DNA of 64,000 nucleotides from Leptospira sp. (GTDB lineage: Bacteria > Spirochaetota > Leptospiria > Leptospirales > Leptospiraceae), in contig JAPZTS010000014.1 in the NCBI GenBank assembly GCA_027533185.1, positions 111,922 through 175,921 on the forward strand, given 5' to 3'. Both the position numbers and the translations under genes were made by a program. The notes below the pieces were generated by a model, which saw only the letters and a program-made list of their open reading frames with translations, had not been told where the DNA came from and ran no database searches. The stretch's first letter is position 1; the number at the start of each line of letters is the position of its first letter. This document shows, one piece after another, positions 8,983 through 17,678 of this stretch.

Positions 8983-9744
8983 ATGCCACGCGAGACGGAT
9001 TCAAATAAAAAAGCTCCGAAAAAAAAAGCGACCGTTCTTGGTGATTCATCCGTATCAAAAGAAAAAACACCGAAAACTCCTAAAAAATCCGTAACTGCCA
9101 AGCCATCGAAAGTTTCTTTCGCCAAGGAAGTATCTCCTGCCAAAGGAACAGGAATGGGAAATCGAATCAACGAGAATGACTCTGCCAATCGCTCTCTACT
9201 AATTTACAACCATTCTAAATTCAATGAACATCCAACACTACCGGATATGGATTTGATCAAAATCCTTGTCAGGTCTCCCAAGGAAATCTATGTGTTTTGG
9301 AAATTGGATCCGAACACCTTTCCCAAAACTGAGGGTGATGGCGGATCAGATCCCGTCCAGTTTTCTTTAAAGATCCGATACCAAACGGCTCGCGGGGATT
9401 GGGAAGAAGTTTGGTACGAACTTTTACCATTTACAGAATCTTACTATTGTAAGTTTCCCTATCCGATCTTTGAGATCGAAGCAAGTCTCTTTGCCCGAAG
9501 TGCTGGATTTTCCAAACAAATCCTGCACACAAAAGACGGAGATCTTCCTCCTTCCATTGAGTCCCTTACGTTTGATCGACAATGGATCCATCCAAATTGG
9601 ATACAATCCGGTCTTGTAACAGTTGATACTTGGGGAAATCTTTTAATGGATGAACAAACTGGTGTAGCTCCAAACCAAAACAACCTGGAAAAAACGTTTT
9701 TAGGAGAACTTCCCAGTTCACATTCAAAGGCAAACTCAAAATGA
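8983..9744 (+). CDS. DUF4912 domain protein
   Basis: A 253-residue protein. About 60 N-terminal residues are a low-complexity Lys/Ser/Thr-rich tail (KKAPKKKATV, KTPKKSVTAKPSK), followed by a DUF4912 region (about 80-215) with IKILVRSPKEIYVFWKLD and SPKEIY-type signatures. DUF4912 proteins commonly stand beside GH57 enzymes, as here, where the stop overlaps the GH57 start in ATGA. The fold is thought to be carbohydrate-binding-like, and a role helping the branching enzyme bind glucan is inferred. The basic tail might bind nucleic acid or acidic polymers. Confidence 0.8.
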   Translation: MPRETDSNKKAPKKKATVLGDSSVSKEKTPKTPKKSVTAKPSKVSFAKEVSPAKGTGMGNRINENDSANRSLLIYNHSKFNEHPTLPDMDLIKILVRSPKEIYVFWKLDPNTFPKTEGDGGSDPVQFSLKIRYQTARGDWEEVWYELLPFTESYYCKFPYPIFEIEASLFARSAGFSKQILHTKDGDLPPSIESLTFDRQWIHPNWIQSGLVTVDTWGNLLMDEQTGVAPNQNNLEKTFLGELPSSHSKANSK

Positions 9745-11330
9745 ATCCGCTGCTAAAAGGCCATTTGGTTTTTGTTCTACATGCACATCTGCCCTTTGTA
9801 AAACACCCAGGTTACCCAACTCCTTTTATAGAAGAGAATTGGCTGAATGAAGCGATTCTAGAAACCTATATACCTCTTGTCCGAGTGTTTAGAAATTTAA
9901 AAAGAGAATCTGTTCCATTTAAGATTACGATGTCGTTTACACCGACTCTCAGTTCGATGTTAGTTGATCCATACTTACAAAATCAATTTCGAGTATACAT
10001 CCAAAATTTAATCAACTTAGCGAAATACGAAACCAGACGAACTAAGTCGGATCCTCACCTAAACTATTTATCCAAACGGTATTTAGAACATTTTGAAGAT
10101 ACTCTTGAGTTGTTTGAGGAAGAACAGGGAGATATTACCAAACTCTTTCTTCCCTTTGTAGAATCCGAAAACTTGGAGATTATGACAAGCCCAGCGACTC
10201 ATGGGTTTTTGCCATACTACCAATCCGAGCCAAGTATCATACGATCCCAACTGAAAAATGGTCGAAGGACCTTCCGTAGAATTTGGGGGCGAGATCCAAA
10301 AGGAATCTGGCTCTCCGAATGCGGTTATTTCCCTGGTCTCGAGAACGATCTGGAAAAAGAAGGATTTCGTTATTTTTTTGTAGATACACATGGGATCACT
10401 CATTCTAGTCCGAGACCAAAATACAGTTGTTATGCGCCAGTAGAAGTTGGCCATGGAGTTTTTGCATTTGGAAGGGACCCAGAGTCGAGTAAACAGGTCT
10501 GGAGCTCTTTGGATGGTTATCCCGGTGACTTTCGTTACCGCGAATACTATCGAGATATTGGGCACGATCTCCCTTGGGAAGAAATTGAGCCCTTTCTTCA
10601 TTCCAATGGAATACGAATTAATACAGGAATGAAGTACTTTCGAATCACGGGGAAAACTTCGGATAAAGATTACTACCATCCCGACTGGGCTATGGAAGCT
10701 GCAGCAAACCACGCAGAAGATTTTTTAAGAAACCGGATTCGTCAAGTAGAACATCTTTATTCACAAAACAAACAGCAGGCGGTCATTGTTTCTCCCTACG
10801 ATGCGGAGTTGTATGGTCACTGGTGGTACGAAGGTCCTCAGTTTATCGAATTTTTGTTTAAGAAAATCCACTTTGACCAAAACACAATCCAGTTATCTCA
10901 TCCTATGGATGCCGCAAGGTCTCTCCCTAGGATCCAATCTGTCCAAATGAAAATGTCCAGTTGGGGGGAAAATGGATATGGTGAAGTATGGTTAAATCGT
11001 ACCAATGAGTGGATCTATCCTCTGATACATAGCCTTTCCATCATTATGAACCAACGGGTGTATACTTACAAAGAGGGAACAGATCAGCAAATTCGTATCT
11101 TAAAACAAATGGGTCGGGAACTTTTGCTGTTACAGAGCTCGGATTGGGCATTTATTATGAAGACGGAAACAATGGTAGACTATGCCGTCCGCCGAACGAA
11201 TGTTCATTCTAACTTGTTTTTAACTTTGGACAAAATGTTGGAATCGGGGGAGGTAAATCTTCTTCTTTTGGAATCCATCGAAAGAGAAAATTCGATTTTT
11301 CCTGACATTCGGCCTCAGGATTTTTTCTGA
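9741..11330 (+). CDS. GH57 1,4-alpha-glucan branching enzyme
   Basis: A 529-residue glycoside hydrolase family 57 protein that most resembles the branching-enzyme subgroup, which makes alpha-1,6 branches in glycogen. The N-terminal strand has HAHLPFVKHPGYP, the nucleophile is Glu about 193 in GIWLSECGYFPGLE, and the acid/base Asp about 354 lies in SPYDAELYGHWWYEGP. The C-terminal helical domain runs from about 400 to 529. It is translationally coupled to the DUF4912 gene. A GH57 amylase activity cannot be excluded from sequence alone. Confidence 0.88.
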   Translation: MNPLLKGHLVFVLHAHLPFVKHPGYPTPFIEENWLNEAILETYIPLVRVFRNLKRESVPFKITMSFTPTLSSMLVDPYLQNQFRVYIQNLINLAKYETRRTKSDPHLNYLSKRYLEHFEDTLELFEEEQGDITKLFLPFVESENLEIMTSPATHGFLPYYQSEPSIIRSQLKNGRRTFRRIWGRDPKGIWLSECGYFPGLENDLEKEGFRYFFVDTHGITHSSPRPKYSCYAPVEVGHGVFAFGRDPESSKQVWSSLDGYPGDFRYREYYRDIGHDLPWEEIEPFLHSNGIRINTGMKYFRITGKTSDKDYYHPDWAMEAAANHAEDFLRNRIRQVEHLYSQNKQQAVIVSPYDAELYGHWWYEGPQFIEFLFKKIHFDQNTIQLSHPMDAARSLPRIQSVQMKMSSWGENGYGEVWLNRTNEWIYPLIHSLSIIMNQRVYTYKEGTDQQIRILKQMGRELLLLQSSDWAFIMKTETMVDYAVRRTNVHSNLFLTLDKMLESGEVNLLLLESIERENSIFPDIRPQDFF

Positions 11331-11336
11331 AATTAC

Positions 11337-11355
11337 TTTTAGAATGATTCTAAAA
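11337..11355. promoter_or_regulatory. perfect PerR/Fur-type palindrome
   Basis: TTTTAGAAT G ATTCTAAAA is a perfect 9-1-9 inverted repeat seven bases after the GH57 stop. TAAAAT at 11351-11356 could be a -10 element inside it, with a weak CTGAAA at 11327-11332 as -35. It precedes the small secreted protein at 11412 and nearly matches the site beside perR. Confidence 0.65.
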
Positions 11356-11411
11356 TTATCTTGCCACGGGAGTGCATTTTGTCACTCTGGGGTTGTTTGG
11401 AGGGTTTTTTG

Positions 11412-11615
11412 ATGGTATCCTTTCGATTTCCCTTAGTTTTGGCTTTTGCCTTTTTTTCTGCCAATTTTATCTACTGCGGTTTTTCCCACCGTGAGTCCAA
11501 AGCAGGTGTTTTTCGCGTGGACGATTCAGTAATTCGTTACCTAGAAAATATGGAATCCCAAGAAACACAAAGTTTGGATTCTAATAACGTCAACAAAGAG
11601 TCTGGACTCCTTTAA
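11412..11615 (+). CDS. small secreted protein under a PerR-type site
   Basis: A 67-residue protein with a signal sequence (MVSFRFPLVLAFAFF) and one Cys at about residue 22 (NFIYCGF). The Cys might be lipidated, although Tyr before it is atypical. The mature part is short and polar and ends in ESGLL. The ATG at 11412 has GGAGGG at 11399-11404, a strong ribosome site; an in-frame TTG at 11361 would lack one. The family is unknown. The perfect PerR-like palindrome 57 bp upstream suggests induction by peroxide or metal change. Confidence 0.6.
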   Translation: MVSFRFPLVLAFAFFSANFIYCGFSHRESKAGVFRVDDSVIRYLENMESQETQSLDSNNVNKESGLL

Positions 11616-11617
11616 AC

Positions 11618-12055
11618 CTATTTTGGTTTGAAGTCCACATTGTCCCAATAATCTTTTCCATAATCAAAAAAGATTTCACTACCCTCAGGTATTGACTTCA
11701 ATACACGAAATCTCGCAGTTTTCCATCTTACAGAAGTTACGAGCTCCGCATTCGGTTTATCGGAGTGGTTGATATATCTTGTGTAATTGGAAAGTTTCCC
11801 TTCACCATAAATCCACCAATCCTTACAAATCCAAAGCAGGTATTTTGAATCGATGTACTTCGGTGATTCGGCTTCGTCATCAGTGATAATTTTTCCTGCA
11901 TAAAATCCGACAGTATCACCTTTGTATAGCGTTTGTTTGGTGAAAAGTCCCATTCCGATTCCCGGAACAGAGGAGGGTTTTACTATAAAATCCTTTTCCG
12001 AGTAAACGATCCGTTTTCTTTTTTTTGGCTTACGGGATGACTTCTTTTTTTTCAT
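11618..12055 (-). CDS. SET-domain protein (putative lysine methyltransferase)
   Basis: A 145-residue protein made of a basic N-terminal tail ([14 protein letters not shown]) and a compact SET domain. Visible SET features are [21 protein letters not shown] at the start, [11 protein letters not shown] (the NHS motif that helps bind S-adenosylmethionine) and [13 protein letters not shown], which holds the catalytic-type Tyr. Stand-alone SET proteins methylate lysines, but the bacterial substrates are mostly unknown. The ATG at 12055 has AGGA seven bases upstream and is preferred over 12112. It converges on the small secreted gene with a 2-nt gap. Confidence 0.85.
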   Translation of the reverse strand: MKKKKSSRKPKKRKRIVYSEKDFIVKPSSVPGIGMGLFTKQTLYKGDTVGFYAGKIITDDEAESPKYIDSKYLLWICKDWWIYGEGKLSNYTRYINHSDKPNAELVTSVRWKTARFRVLKSIPEGSEIFFDYGKDYWDNVDFKPK

Positions 12056-12162
12056 TTTGTTTCCTATATGACATAAGTGGAAATCAAATCGCACTTGTAA
12101 AGTCATTGGCATTTAAGATTGGCATAATCCGATTCCGATCCTTGTAAAAGCGGGGAATCTCC

Positions 12163-12309
12163 ATGGAACCAAAATCTTTTCCAGTTGAAAAAAACAACGT
12201 TGTATCCTTAAGTCTTTTTCGTGCCAAAAAGGCATTGGAAAAAGATGGGTTTGAAGTCGTTGAAAATCCCGAGGGAAAGATTACCCTCGTCATTCGTCTT
12301 GCGAAATAA
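12163..12309 (+). CDS. 48-residue conserved-looking small protein
   Basis: A short open frame with a clear ribosome site (GGGGA at 12152-12156, six bases before the ATG). The product is 48 residues, with SLSLFRAKKALEKDGFEV followed by GKITLVIRLAK. It is a helix plus a beta-like end, with no membrane span. It lies 23 nt upstream of ribH on the same strand, and the reading frame runs cleanly to TAA at 12307-12309. I do not know the family; being a real gene is inferred from the ribosome site, composition and position. Confidence 0.6.
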   Translation: MEPKSFPVEKNNVVSLSLFRAKKALEKDGFEVVENPEGKITLVIRLAK

Positions 12310-12332
12310 ACTAGCTTTGGAATCTTGGGCAC

Positions 12333-12803
12333 ATGAGTGAAAAAAGGTTAGAAGGTTCTAGAATTGGGAATGGGCAAAAGCATTGTGTCATCGTTTCCAA
12401 GTTTAACGAGTTTATAACGGAAAGCCTTCTCAAAGGGGCAAAGGATGCTTACCGCCAACATGGCGTTGCTGAAGAAGATGTAACAGTGATCTACGTTCCC
12501 GGCGCCTACGAACTCCCACAAACAGTGAAGAGAGTTCTCCAATCCAAAAAGTTTCAGTTTTCATCTATCGTTTGTCTTGGTGCTGTGATCCGAGGAGCAA
12601 CAAGCCACTACGATCTCGTGGCTGGTGAGTCTGCTAAAATTGGTTCTCTTGCCGATGGAACCGTACCTGTAATCTTTGGGGTCATTACGACGGAGACCAT
12701 TGAACAAGCAATCGAAAGAGCTGGCACGAAAGCTGGAAACAAAGGATATGAGGCGGCAACCACAGCAATCGAAATGGCAAATCTTTTCACCCAGATCGGA
12801 TGA
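12333..12803 (+). CDS. ribH: 6,7-dimethyl-8-ribityllumazine synthase
   Basis: The penultimate enzyme of riboflavin synthesis, joining the ribityl-pyrimidinedione with 3,4-dihydroxy-2-butanone 4-phosphate. At 156 residues it has the normal length. Recognisable are [13 protein letters not shown] at the start, [11 protein letters not shown], then [19 protein letters not shown] (the substrate-binding loop with the catalytic His) and [15 protein letters not shown]. The ATG is at 12333, and the stop overlaps the nusB start in ATGA. RibH-NusB coupling is a common bacterial arrangement. Confidence 0.97.
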   Translation: MSEKRLEGSRIGNGQKHCVIVSKFNEFITESLLKGAKDAYRQHGVAEEDVTVIYVPGAYELPQTVKRVLQSKKFQFSSIVCLGAVIRGATSHYDLVAGESAKIGSLADGTVPVIFGVITTETIEQAIERAGTKAGNKGYEAATTAIEMANLFTQIG

Positions 12804-13222
12804 GTTCCAGACATAGAGGAAGGAGTTTGGCACTGATGTGCCTCTACCAAATCGATCTGGTGGGAACAGATCCCGATCGTGCCATAAAATTTGATTGGTA
12901 CGATAAAAAAATCACCAAAGAAGAAAAGGAATATGCGATCTTTCTTGTGAAAGGAGTGGTCGAAAATAAGAAACCGATCGATACTTTAATTAAGAAGTAC
13001 TCGGAGAATTGGGAACTTTCGCGGATATCCGTTGTCAATCGTTGTATCCTCAGGCTTTCGATCTTGAGCTTGCAAAAGGAACCTTTCCTTGCGGCTCCTG
13101 TGGTGATCAGTGAGGCGGTTGAATTGACAAAAGAATTTGAGACTGAGGAATCAGCAAATTTTATCAACGGATTATTGGACGCCTTCTACAAAAAGGAGAT
13201 CGCCGCGAAACAAACAAAGTAA
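12800..13222 (+). CDS. nusB: transcription antitermination factor NusB
   Basis: A 140-residue RNA-binding factor that, with NusE (S10), binds boxA and supports antitermination of rRNA operons. The N-terminus has [18 protein letters not shown], matching the NusB arginine-rich start. The second half includes [17 protein letters not shown] and the [20 protein letters not shown] signature. It is coupled to ribH, and 7 nt separate it from the downstream TPR gene. Confidence 0.96.
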   Translation: MSSRHRGRSLALMCLYQIDLVGTDPDRAIKFDWYDKKITKEEKEYAIFLVKGVVENKKPIDTLIKKYSENWELSRISVVNRCILRLSILSLQKEPFLAAPVVISEAVELTKEFETEESANFINGLLDAFYKKEIAAKQTK

Positions 13223-13229
13223 GGAACCA

Positions 13230-15326
13230 ATGGACCCTATCCAAAAAAATAGATTTCGCATAGAAGAAAAGAATTCCCAACCAAGTTACTACCAAGAAGA
13301 CCCATACCTCCGCAACTTAGGAAAAGAAAGTAACTATGAATCAGAAACGGAAGTAAGACGGCCGGTTTTATCTTTTCTATTTTGGTCCTTTTTGATTGTA
13401 CTGATTTGTGGATTCCTGGCAGGTGGATACTATTACTATAGACAATACCAATCTAGACCAGATACTATCGCACAAAAGCTGCTAGATGCACCTGTCGATA
13501 AAAAATCGTTGGAGCTTCTTGTTGATCGTCCTTATCTTCCACCCGATTCTATCAATCCCAAACTTGCAAATTGTTTAAATTCATACTATGAGCGTTATGT
13601 GAATAAAGCTTTTGCAACTTGTGAAGAGTTTCTAAACTCACCTGGAACAGACGAGGAAAAGTCGATTGCTCTGACGGTACTTGGAGTGATGTTTGATGAG
13701 GCGGGTCGTTATGTAAATTCGATTGAAAGATTGGAGAAGGCAATCCAATACAATTCCAAAAACTACTTTGCCTATTACAATCTTGCTTTAGCATTTAAAC
13801 ACTCTGGAAAATTTGAAGAAGCACGCCGGGCCGCAATACGTGCCAAAGAAATTGCTCCCAATGATCCAAGGATCGCAGTACTTAACGGAAATCTTTACCA
13901 ATCGATAGGCGATCCTGAAAGAGCCATTGAAGCATATAAGGAAGGACAGTCGATTTCTCCGAATGATCCGACTCTTACATACAATTTGGCGATCAGTTAT
14001 CTCAAACAGGGGAATGTGGCAGAAGCAATTTCTGAATTCCAAAAAGTCATTCAAATCTCTCCTAATTCGAATCCTGCCCTTCTTTCTTATGGCCACCTAG
14101 CAGGAATATTCTACCAGAGGGAAGATTACGACCGTGCCGAGTTTTACTTTCGTGAAGTGATTCGATTGAAAACGGGTGATGCAAAATCCTATTACAATCT
14201 AGGTCTAGTCTATCTAAAGAAAAAAAATCCAGAAGAGGCAGCAAAATACTTTCAAAAGGCCTTGGATTCCAACGCGAATGAACCTGAAATCTATCGTTAC
14301 ATTGGCGAAGCCTTTATTTCGATGGGACGTAGCGATATGGCAATCACAGCTTTTAAAAAAGCAATTTCGTTAAAGCCCACGGATGTGGATTCACTGTTTG
14401 CTCTATCGGAGCTACATTATAAAAGAGGTGAGCTTGTTGATGCCGAAACGCTTTTTAGCCGCATCATCCGACTAACGCCTGGCGATACGTATTCGGAAAC
14501 CGCATTTGTAAATTTGGGAATTGTTTTGGATGAAATGGAAAGATACGGGGAAGCGATTTCCGCATTTGAATCAGCAATATCACTCAACCCCAAAAACCAA
14601 TCCGCAAGATACAATTTGGGACTAACATACCTCCATGCGGGAAAACCTACGATGGCAATTACGGAACTTCGAAAATCCAGTGCATTAGATCCCAACCATA
14701 TTCCATCAAGACTTGCCATAGCTGATTACTATTTAGAGAATCGTTTGTATACAGAGGCGATTGCAGAATATGAAGAGGCAATCTCATGGAAAAAAGAATT
14801 GATGGAACCAAGACTCAAACTTGCGGACATCTATATCCAAACGCAGAATTATACTGCCGCAGAAAAGATGTTACTGTATGTCTTGGAAAATGCGAAAGAT
14901 CCAAAAGAGATAAAATTGGCACATAGAAAGTTGGCTCTTTCTTATGCGAATGGTGGTAATGGGTCGCTTAGCAACCGAGCAAAAGAAGAGGCATTCCGAG
15001 CTGCTCACATGGATCCAGAAGACATGGAATCCAAGCTCGTTCTTGCAAAAATATTAATCGACTCGGGATCCCTTGTGGACCGCGAAAAGGCCATTGATGA
15101 ATTGACTGTAGTTACTAGATCGGATGTAACACCAAGCCTTGCATCTAAGGCGCATAACTATTTAGGTGTTTGTTACTTTAAAAATGGTGAATTTAAGAAA
15201 GCACTGACTTCGTTCCAAACAGCCATCGATCTCAATCCTAGTCTAACGGAAGCATACGAAAACAAACGCGCCGCGCGGGCGGGATATGAAAAATCTCTAG
15301 AATCTAAAAAGAGAAATTATTTTTGA
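13230..15326 (+). CDS. large membrane-anchored TPR protein
   Basis: A 698-residue protein with a cytoplasmic N-terminus of about 45 residues, one membrane span (FLFWSFLIVLICGFLAGGYY, about 47-66) and a long extracytoplasmic array of TPRs. Repeats are clear, for example NYFAYYNLALAFKHSGKFEE, AKSYYNLGLVYLKKKNPEEA and SARYNLGLTYLHAGKPTMA. It is probably a protein-interaction scaffold. The ATG at 13230 with AAGGA just upstream is chosen; an earlier in-frame ATG at 13137 lies inside nusB. No catalytic domain is seen. Confidence 0.88.
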   Translation: MDPIQKNRFRIEEKNSQPSYYQEDPYLRNLGKESNYESETEVRRPVLSFLFWSFLIVLICGFLAGGYYYYRQYQSRPDTIAQKLLDAPVDKKSLELLVDRPYLPPDSINPKLANCLNSYYERYVNKAFATCEEFLNSPGTDEEKSIALTVLGVMFDEAGRYVNSIERLEKAIQYNSKNYFAYYNLALAFKHSGKFEEARRAAIRAKEIAPNDPRIAVLNGNLYQSIGDPERAIEAYKEGQSISPNDPTLTYNLAISYLKQGNVAEAISEFQKVIQISPNSNPALLSYGHLAGIFYQREDYDRAEFYFREVIRLKTGDAKSYYNLGLVYLKKKNPEEAAKYFQKALDSNANEPEIYRYIGEAFISMGRSDMAITAFKKAISLKPTDVDSLFALSELHYKRGELVDAETLFSRIIRLTPGDTYSETAFVNLGIVLDEMERYGEAISAFESAISLNPKNQSARYNLGLTYLHAGKPTMAITELRKSSALDPNHIPSRLAIADYYLENRLYTEAIAEYEEAISWKKELMEPRLKLADIYIQTQNYTAAEKMLLYVLENAKDPKEIKLAHRKLALSYANGGNGSLSNRAKEEAFRAAHMDPEDMESKLVLAKILIDSGSLVDREKAIDELTVVTRSDVTPSLASKAHNYLGVCYFKNGEFKKALTSFQTAIDLNPSLTEAYENKRAARAGYEKSLESKKRNYF

Positions 15327-16129
15327 GTCTATTCAATTTTGTTCCTCATACTCTTTATCCAAAGGAGTATGATATCTGTCAGAATACATCTGTTTTGCGA
15401 TACAAACTCGCAAAACATAGGATGTATGGAGATAGCTATTTTATGGAGGAATACAAATCTCAATACAAAAAGACATACTATGAAGATGAAGTAAACCTCA
15501 GGAATATGGCGATTAGACGTCTCAGAGTTATACAAAAGATATTATCAACTTCCAAATCAAAAAAACTCCTAGAGATTGGCTCTGCCGCTGGATTCTTTTT
15601 AGATGAAGCAAAAAAACTCGGATTCCAAACGAAGGGTCTGGAACTCTCGAAGCGGGAGGTGGACTATTCGGCAATCCAGCTAGGTCTGGATGTAGAACAA
15701 AAGTCCGTTTTGGATATTCCCGTCGGGCTTTGGAATTCCGAATTTGATTTGCTCTCGGCATTTTTTGTGGTTGAGCATATCGCAGAAATCGATGCGATTT
15801 GGACCCGGCTTAGCTCCTGGATAAAACCCGGCGGAATTTTGTTTTTGGCACTCCCATCTAGTTTTGGTCCGAGTTTTACTACAAATCCTACCGAGTGGTT
15901 TCGGACACACCCGGAGGACCACTTTTTTGACTACGATGTCCGGTCTTTGAAAAAACTCTTGTCAATCCTTGGCTTCGAGTTGAAGTATGTAAGACCTATG
16001 TCGTATCACCCGCATCGGGACAAGTCCTTTCTTGGACGACTTCCAGGGTGGTTGTATCGAATCTATTCAAAGATAGCCTGCTACGGCGACACAATAGAAG
16101 TGGCTGCCCAAAAAAAATATGAAGTTTAA
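15323..16129 (+). CDS. class I SAM-dependent methyltransferase
   Basis: A 268-residue methyltransferase. The SAM-binding motif I is LLEIGSAAGFFLDEAKKLG (about 75-93), followed by KGLELSKREVDY and the post-motif FDLLSAFFVVEHIAE. A YEDE/RLRVIQKIL region precedes the Rossmann fold. The substrate is unknown; the layout resembles small-molecule or sugar C/O-methyltransferases. The start is TTG at 15323, sharing bases with the TGA of the TPR gene, which suggests coupling. The 3' end overlaps the helicase start by 11 nt. Confidence 0.8.
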   Translation: MSLFNFVPHTLYPKEYDICQNTSVLRYKLAKHRMYGDSYFMEEYKSQYKKTYYEDEVNLRNMAIRRLRVIQKILSTSKSKKLLEIGSAAGFFLDEAKKLGFQTKGLELSKREVDYSAIQLGLDVEQKSVLDIPVGLWNSEFDLLSAFFVVEHIAEIDAIWTRLSSWIKPGGILFLALPSSFGPSFTTNPTEWFRTHPEDHFFDYDVRSLKKLLSILGFELKYVRPMSYHPHRDKSFLGRLPGWLYRIYSKIACYGDTIEVAAQKKYEV

Positions 16130-17678
16130 CGAATTACCCTTTCACGAATCCCTCAAACAAGCACTTGATAAAATCGGTTATACAGACCTAACTCCCATCC
16201 AGGCAAAATCCATTCCCTTCGCAATGGAAGGATCTGACCTCACGGGTCTTGCCCAAACAGGAACTGGGAAAACAATGGCGTTTTTACTTCCCACCTTGCA
16301 TCGGTTACTCTCAAGCACTGAAGAGGTGAATCTTCCTTATGGATTAGTTCTTGCTCCAACTAGAGAACTTACGATACAAATTGCTGAAGAAGCGAAAAAG
16401 TTACTTGAATTTACAGATTTTGGAGTCGCTACCATAATTGGGGGAACAGACTATAAATCCCAGGTAGAAGCTCTTGGCAACAAGGCTTGCCTCATCGTTG
16501 CTACTCCCGGCCGTTTGATAGATTTTGTAAAAAATCATGGATTGTCTTTAGACAACATACAGGTTGTGATTTTAGATGAGGCGGACAGAATGTTCGATAT
16601 GGGGTTTGTCCAAGACCTTAAATATATTTTCCATAAATGCAAAAATAGAAAACAATCTTTACTCTTTAGTGCTACTCTTAGCTATGAAGTGGTTCGACTT
16701 GCCAGCAAATACTTAAACGACCCCATCGAAGTACATATCAATCCAGAAAAAGTAATTACGGAACGAATTGACCAGACCTTACTCCATCTTGGTCGTGACG
16801 AAAAAATTCCCTATCTCGTGAATTCATTGTTAAATTATCCAATCGAAGGATTGGGTATTATTTTTACAAATTACAAGATGAATATTCCAAAACTTGTCCA
16901 AACACTTCGTAAGTATGGAATTACTGCAACGGGTCTTTCTTCTGAATTGGATCAAAAAAAACGGATTCGCCTTTTACGCGATTTTAAAGCAGGTAAATAC
17001 AAATACCTAATTGCTACGGATGTAGCGTCTCGTGGTATTGATATCGAAAACATTGATATTGTTTATAACTACGATCTTCCCCAGGATGCTGAAAACTATG
17101 TGCATCGAATTGGAAGGACTGCTCGTGCGGGACGAAAGGGAAGTTCCATTGCTCTTTGTTCCGAGTCCGATTACACGGAGTTAGAAAGGATCGAAAAGTA
17201 TTTGAATTCAAAGATACCAATCGGTGAGTTGAATGAGGCTTATTTGGTATTTCCAGAGGGTGAGTTTACCCCTGTTTTAGAAGACGAATCGATTCCCGGA
17301 GAAAAAAAATACACGGACCGAGATCGTGGAGACCAAAGAGGACCGCGTGGGAAAAAACAAGGTCGTGACAAAAGAGATAAAAGGCCTCATAGAGAACAAA
17401 CGCATCGCCAGAGAGAAGATGGGAGTCCTGCAAAAGATAAGGATCACCATCCTGCTGCAAAGATGAGCCACCATGAGTACAAACACCACCATGGAAAACC
17501 GGGCGACTCCAATTCGAAAAAACATTTCAGAAAAGAAGACAAACACCAAAAGCAAACACAGCACTCTGGAAAACAATCTTCTCGAAGAAATCTATTTGAT
17601 AAAGACAAAGATTACCAACTACAAAAGAAGAAAAAATCGATTTGGCAAAGAATCGTTTCCTTATTCAAAAAAGATTAA
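16119..17678 (+). CDS. DEAD-box RNA helicase
   Basis: A 519-residue ATP-dependent RNA helicase of the RhlE-like type. Visible motifs are the Q motif YTDLTPIQAKSIPFAM, AQTGTGKT (Walker A), PTRELTIQI, TPGRLIDF, DEAD (VILDEADRMFDMGF), SAT, and in the second domain RGIDIENIDIVYNYD and YVHRIGRTARAGRKG. After about residue 400 a long low-complexity Arg/Lys/His-rich tail (RGPRGKKQGRDKRDKRP, YKHHHGKPGDS) probably gives RNA affinity. Its 3' end overlaps the amidase start. It probably works in ribosome assembly or cold-stress RNA unwinding. Confidence 0.95.
   Translation: MKFNELPFHESLKQALDKIGYTDLTPIQAKSIPFAMEGSDLTGLAQTGTGKTMAFLLPTLHRLLSSTEEVNLPYGLVLAPTRELTIQIAEEAKKLLEFTDFGVATIIGGTDYKSQVEALGNKACLIVATPGRLIDFVKNHGLSLDNIQVVILDEADRMFDMGFVQDLKYIFHKCKNRKQSLLFSATLSYEVVRLASKYLNDPIEVHINPEKVITERIDQTLLHLGRDEKIPYLVNSLLNYPIEGLGIIFTNYKMNIPKLVQTLRKYGITATGLSSELDQKKRIRLLRDFKAGKYKYLIATDVASRGIDIENIDIVYNYDLPQDAENYVHRIGRTARAGRKGSSIALCSESDYTELERIEKYLNSKIPIGELNEAYLVFPEGEFTPVLEDESIPGEKKYTDRDRGDQRGPRGKKQGRDKRDKRPHREQTHRQREDGSPAKDKDHHPAAKMSHHEYKHHHGKPGDSNSKKHFRKEDKHQKQTQHSGKQSSRRNLFDKDKDYQLQKKKKSIWQRIVSLFKKD

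Noticed and set aside
12084..12332. 82-codon minus-strand frame
   Set aside because: Antisense to the better-supported 48-codon gene; no ribosome site.
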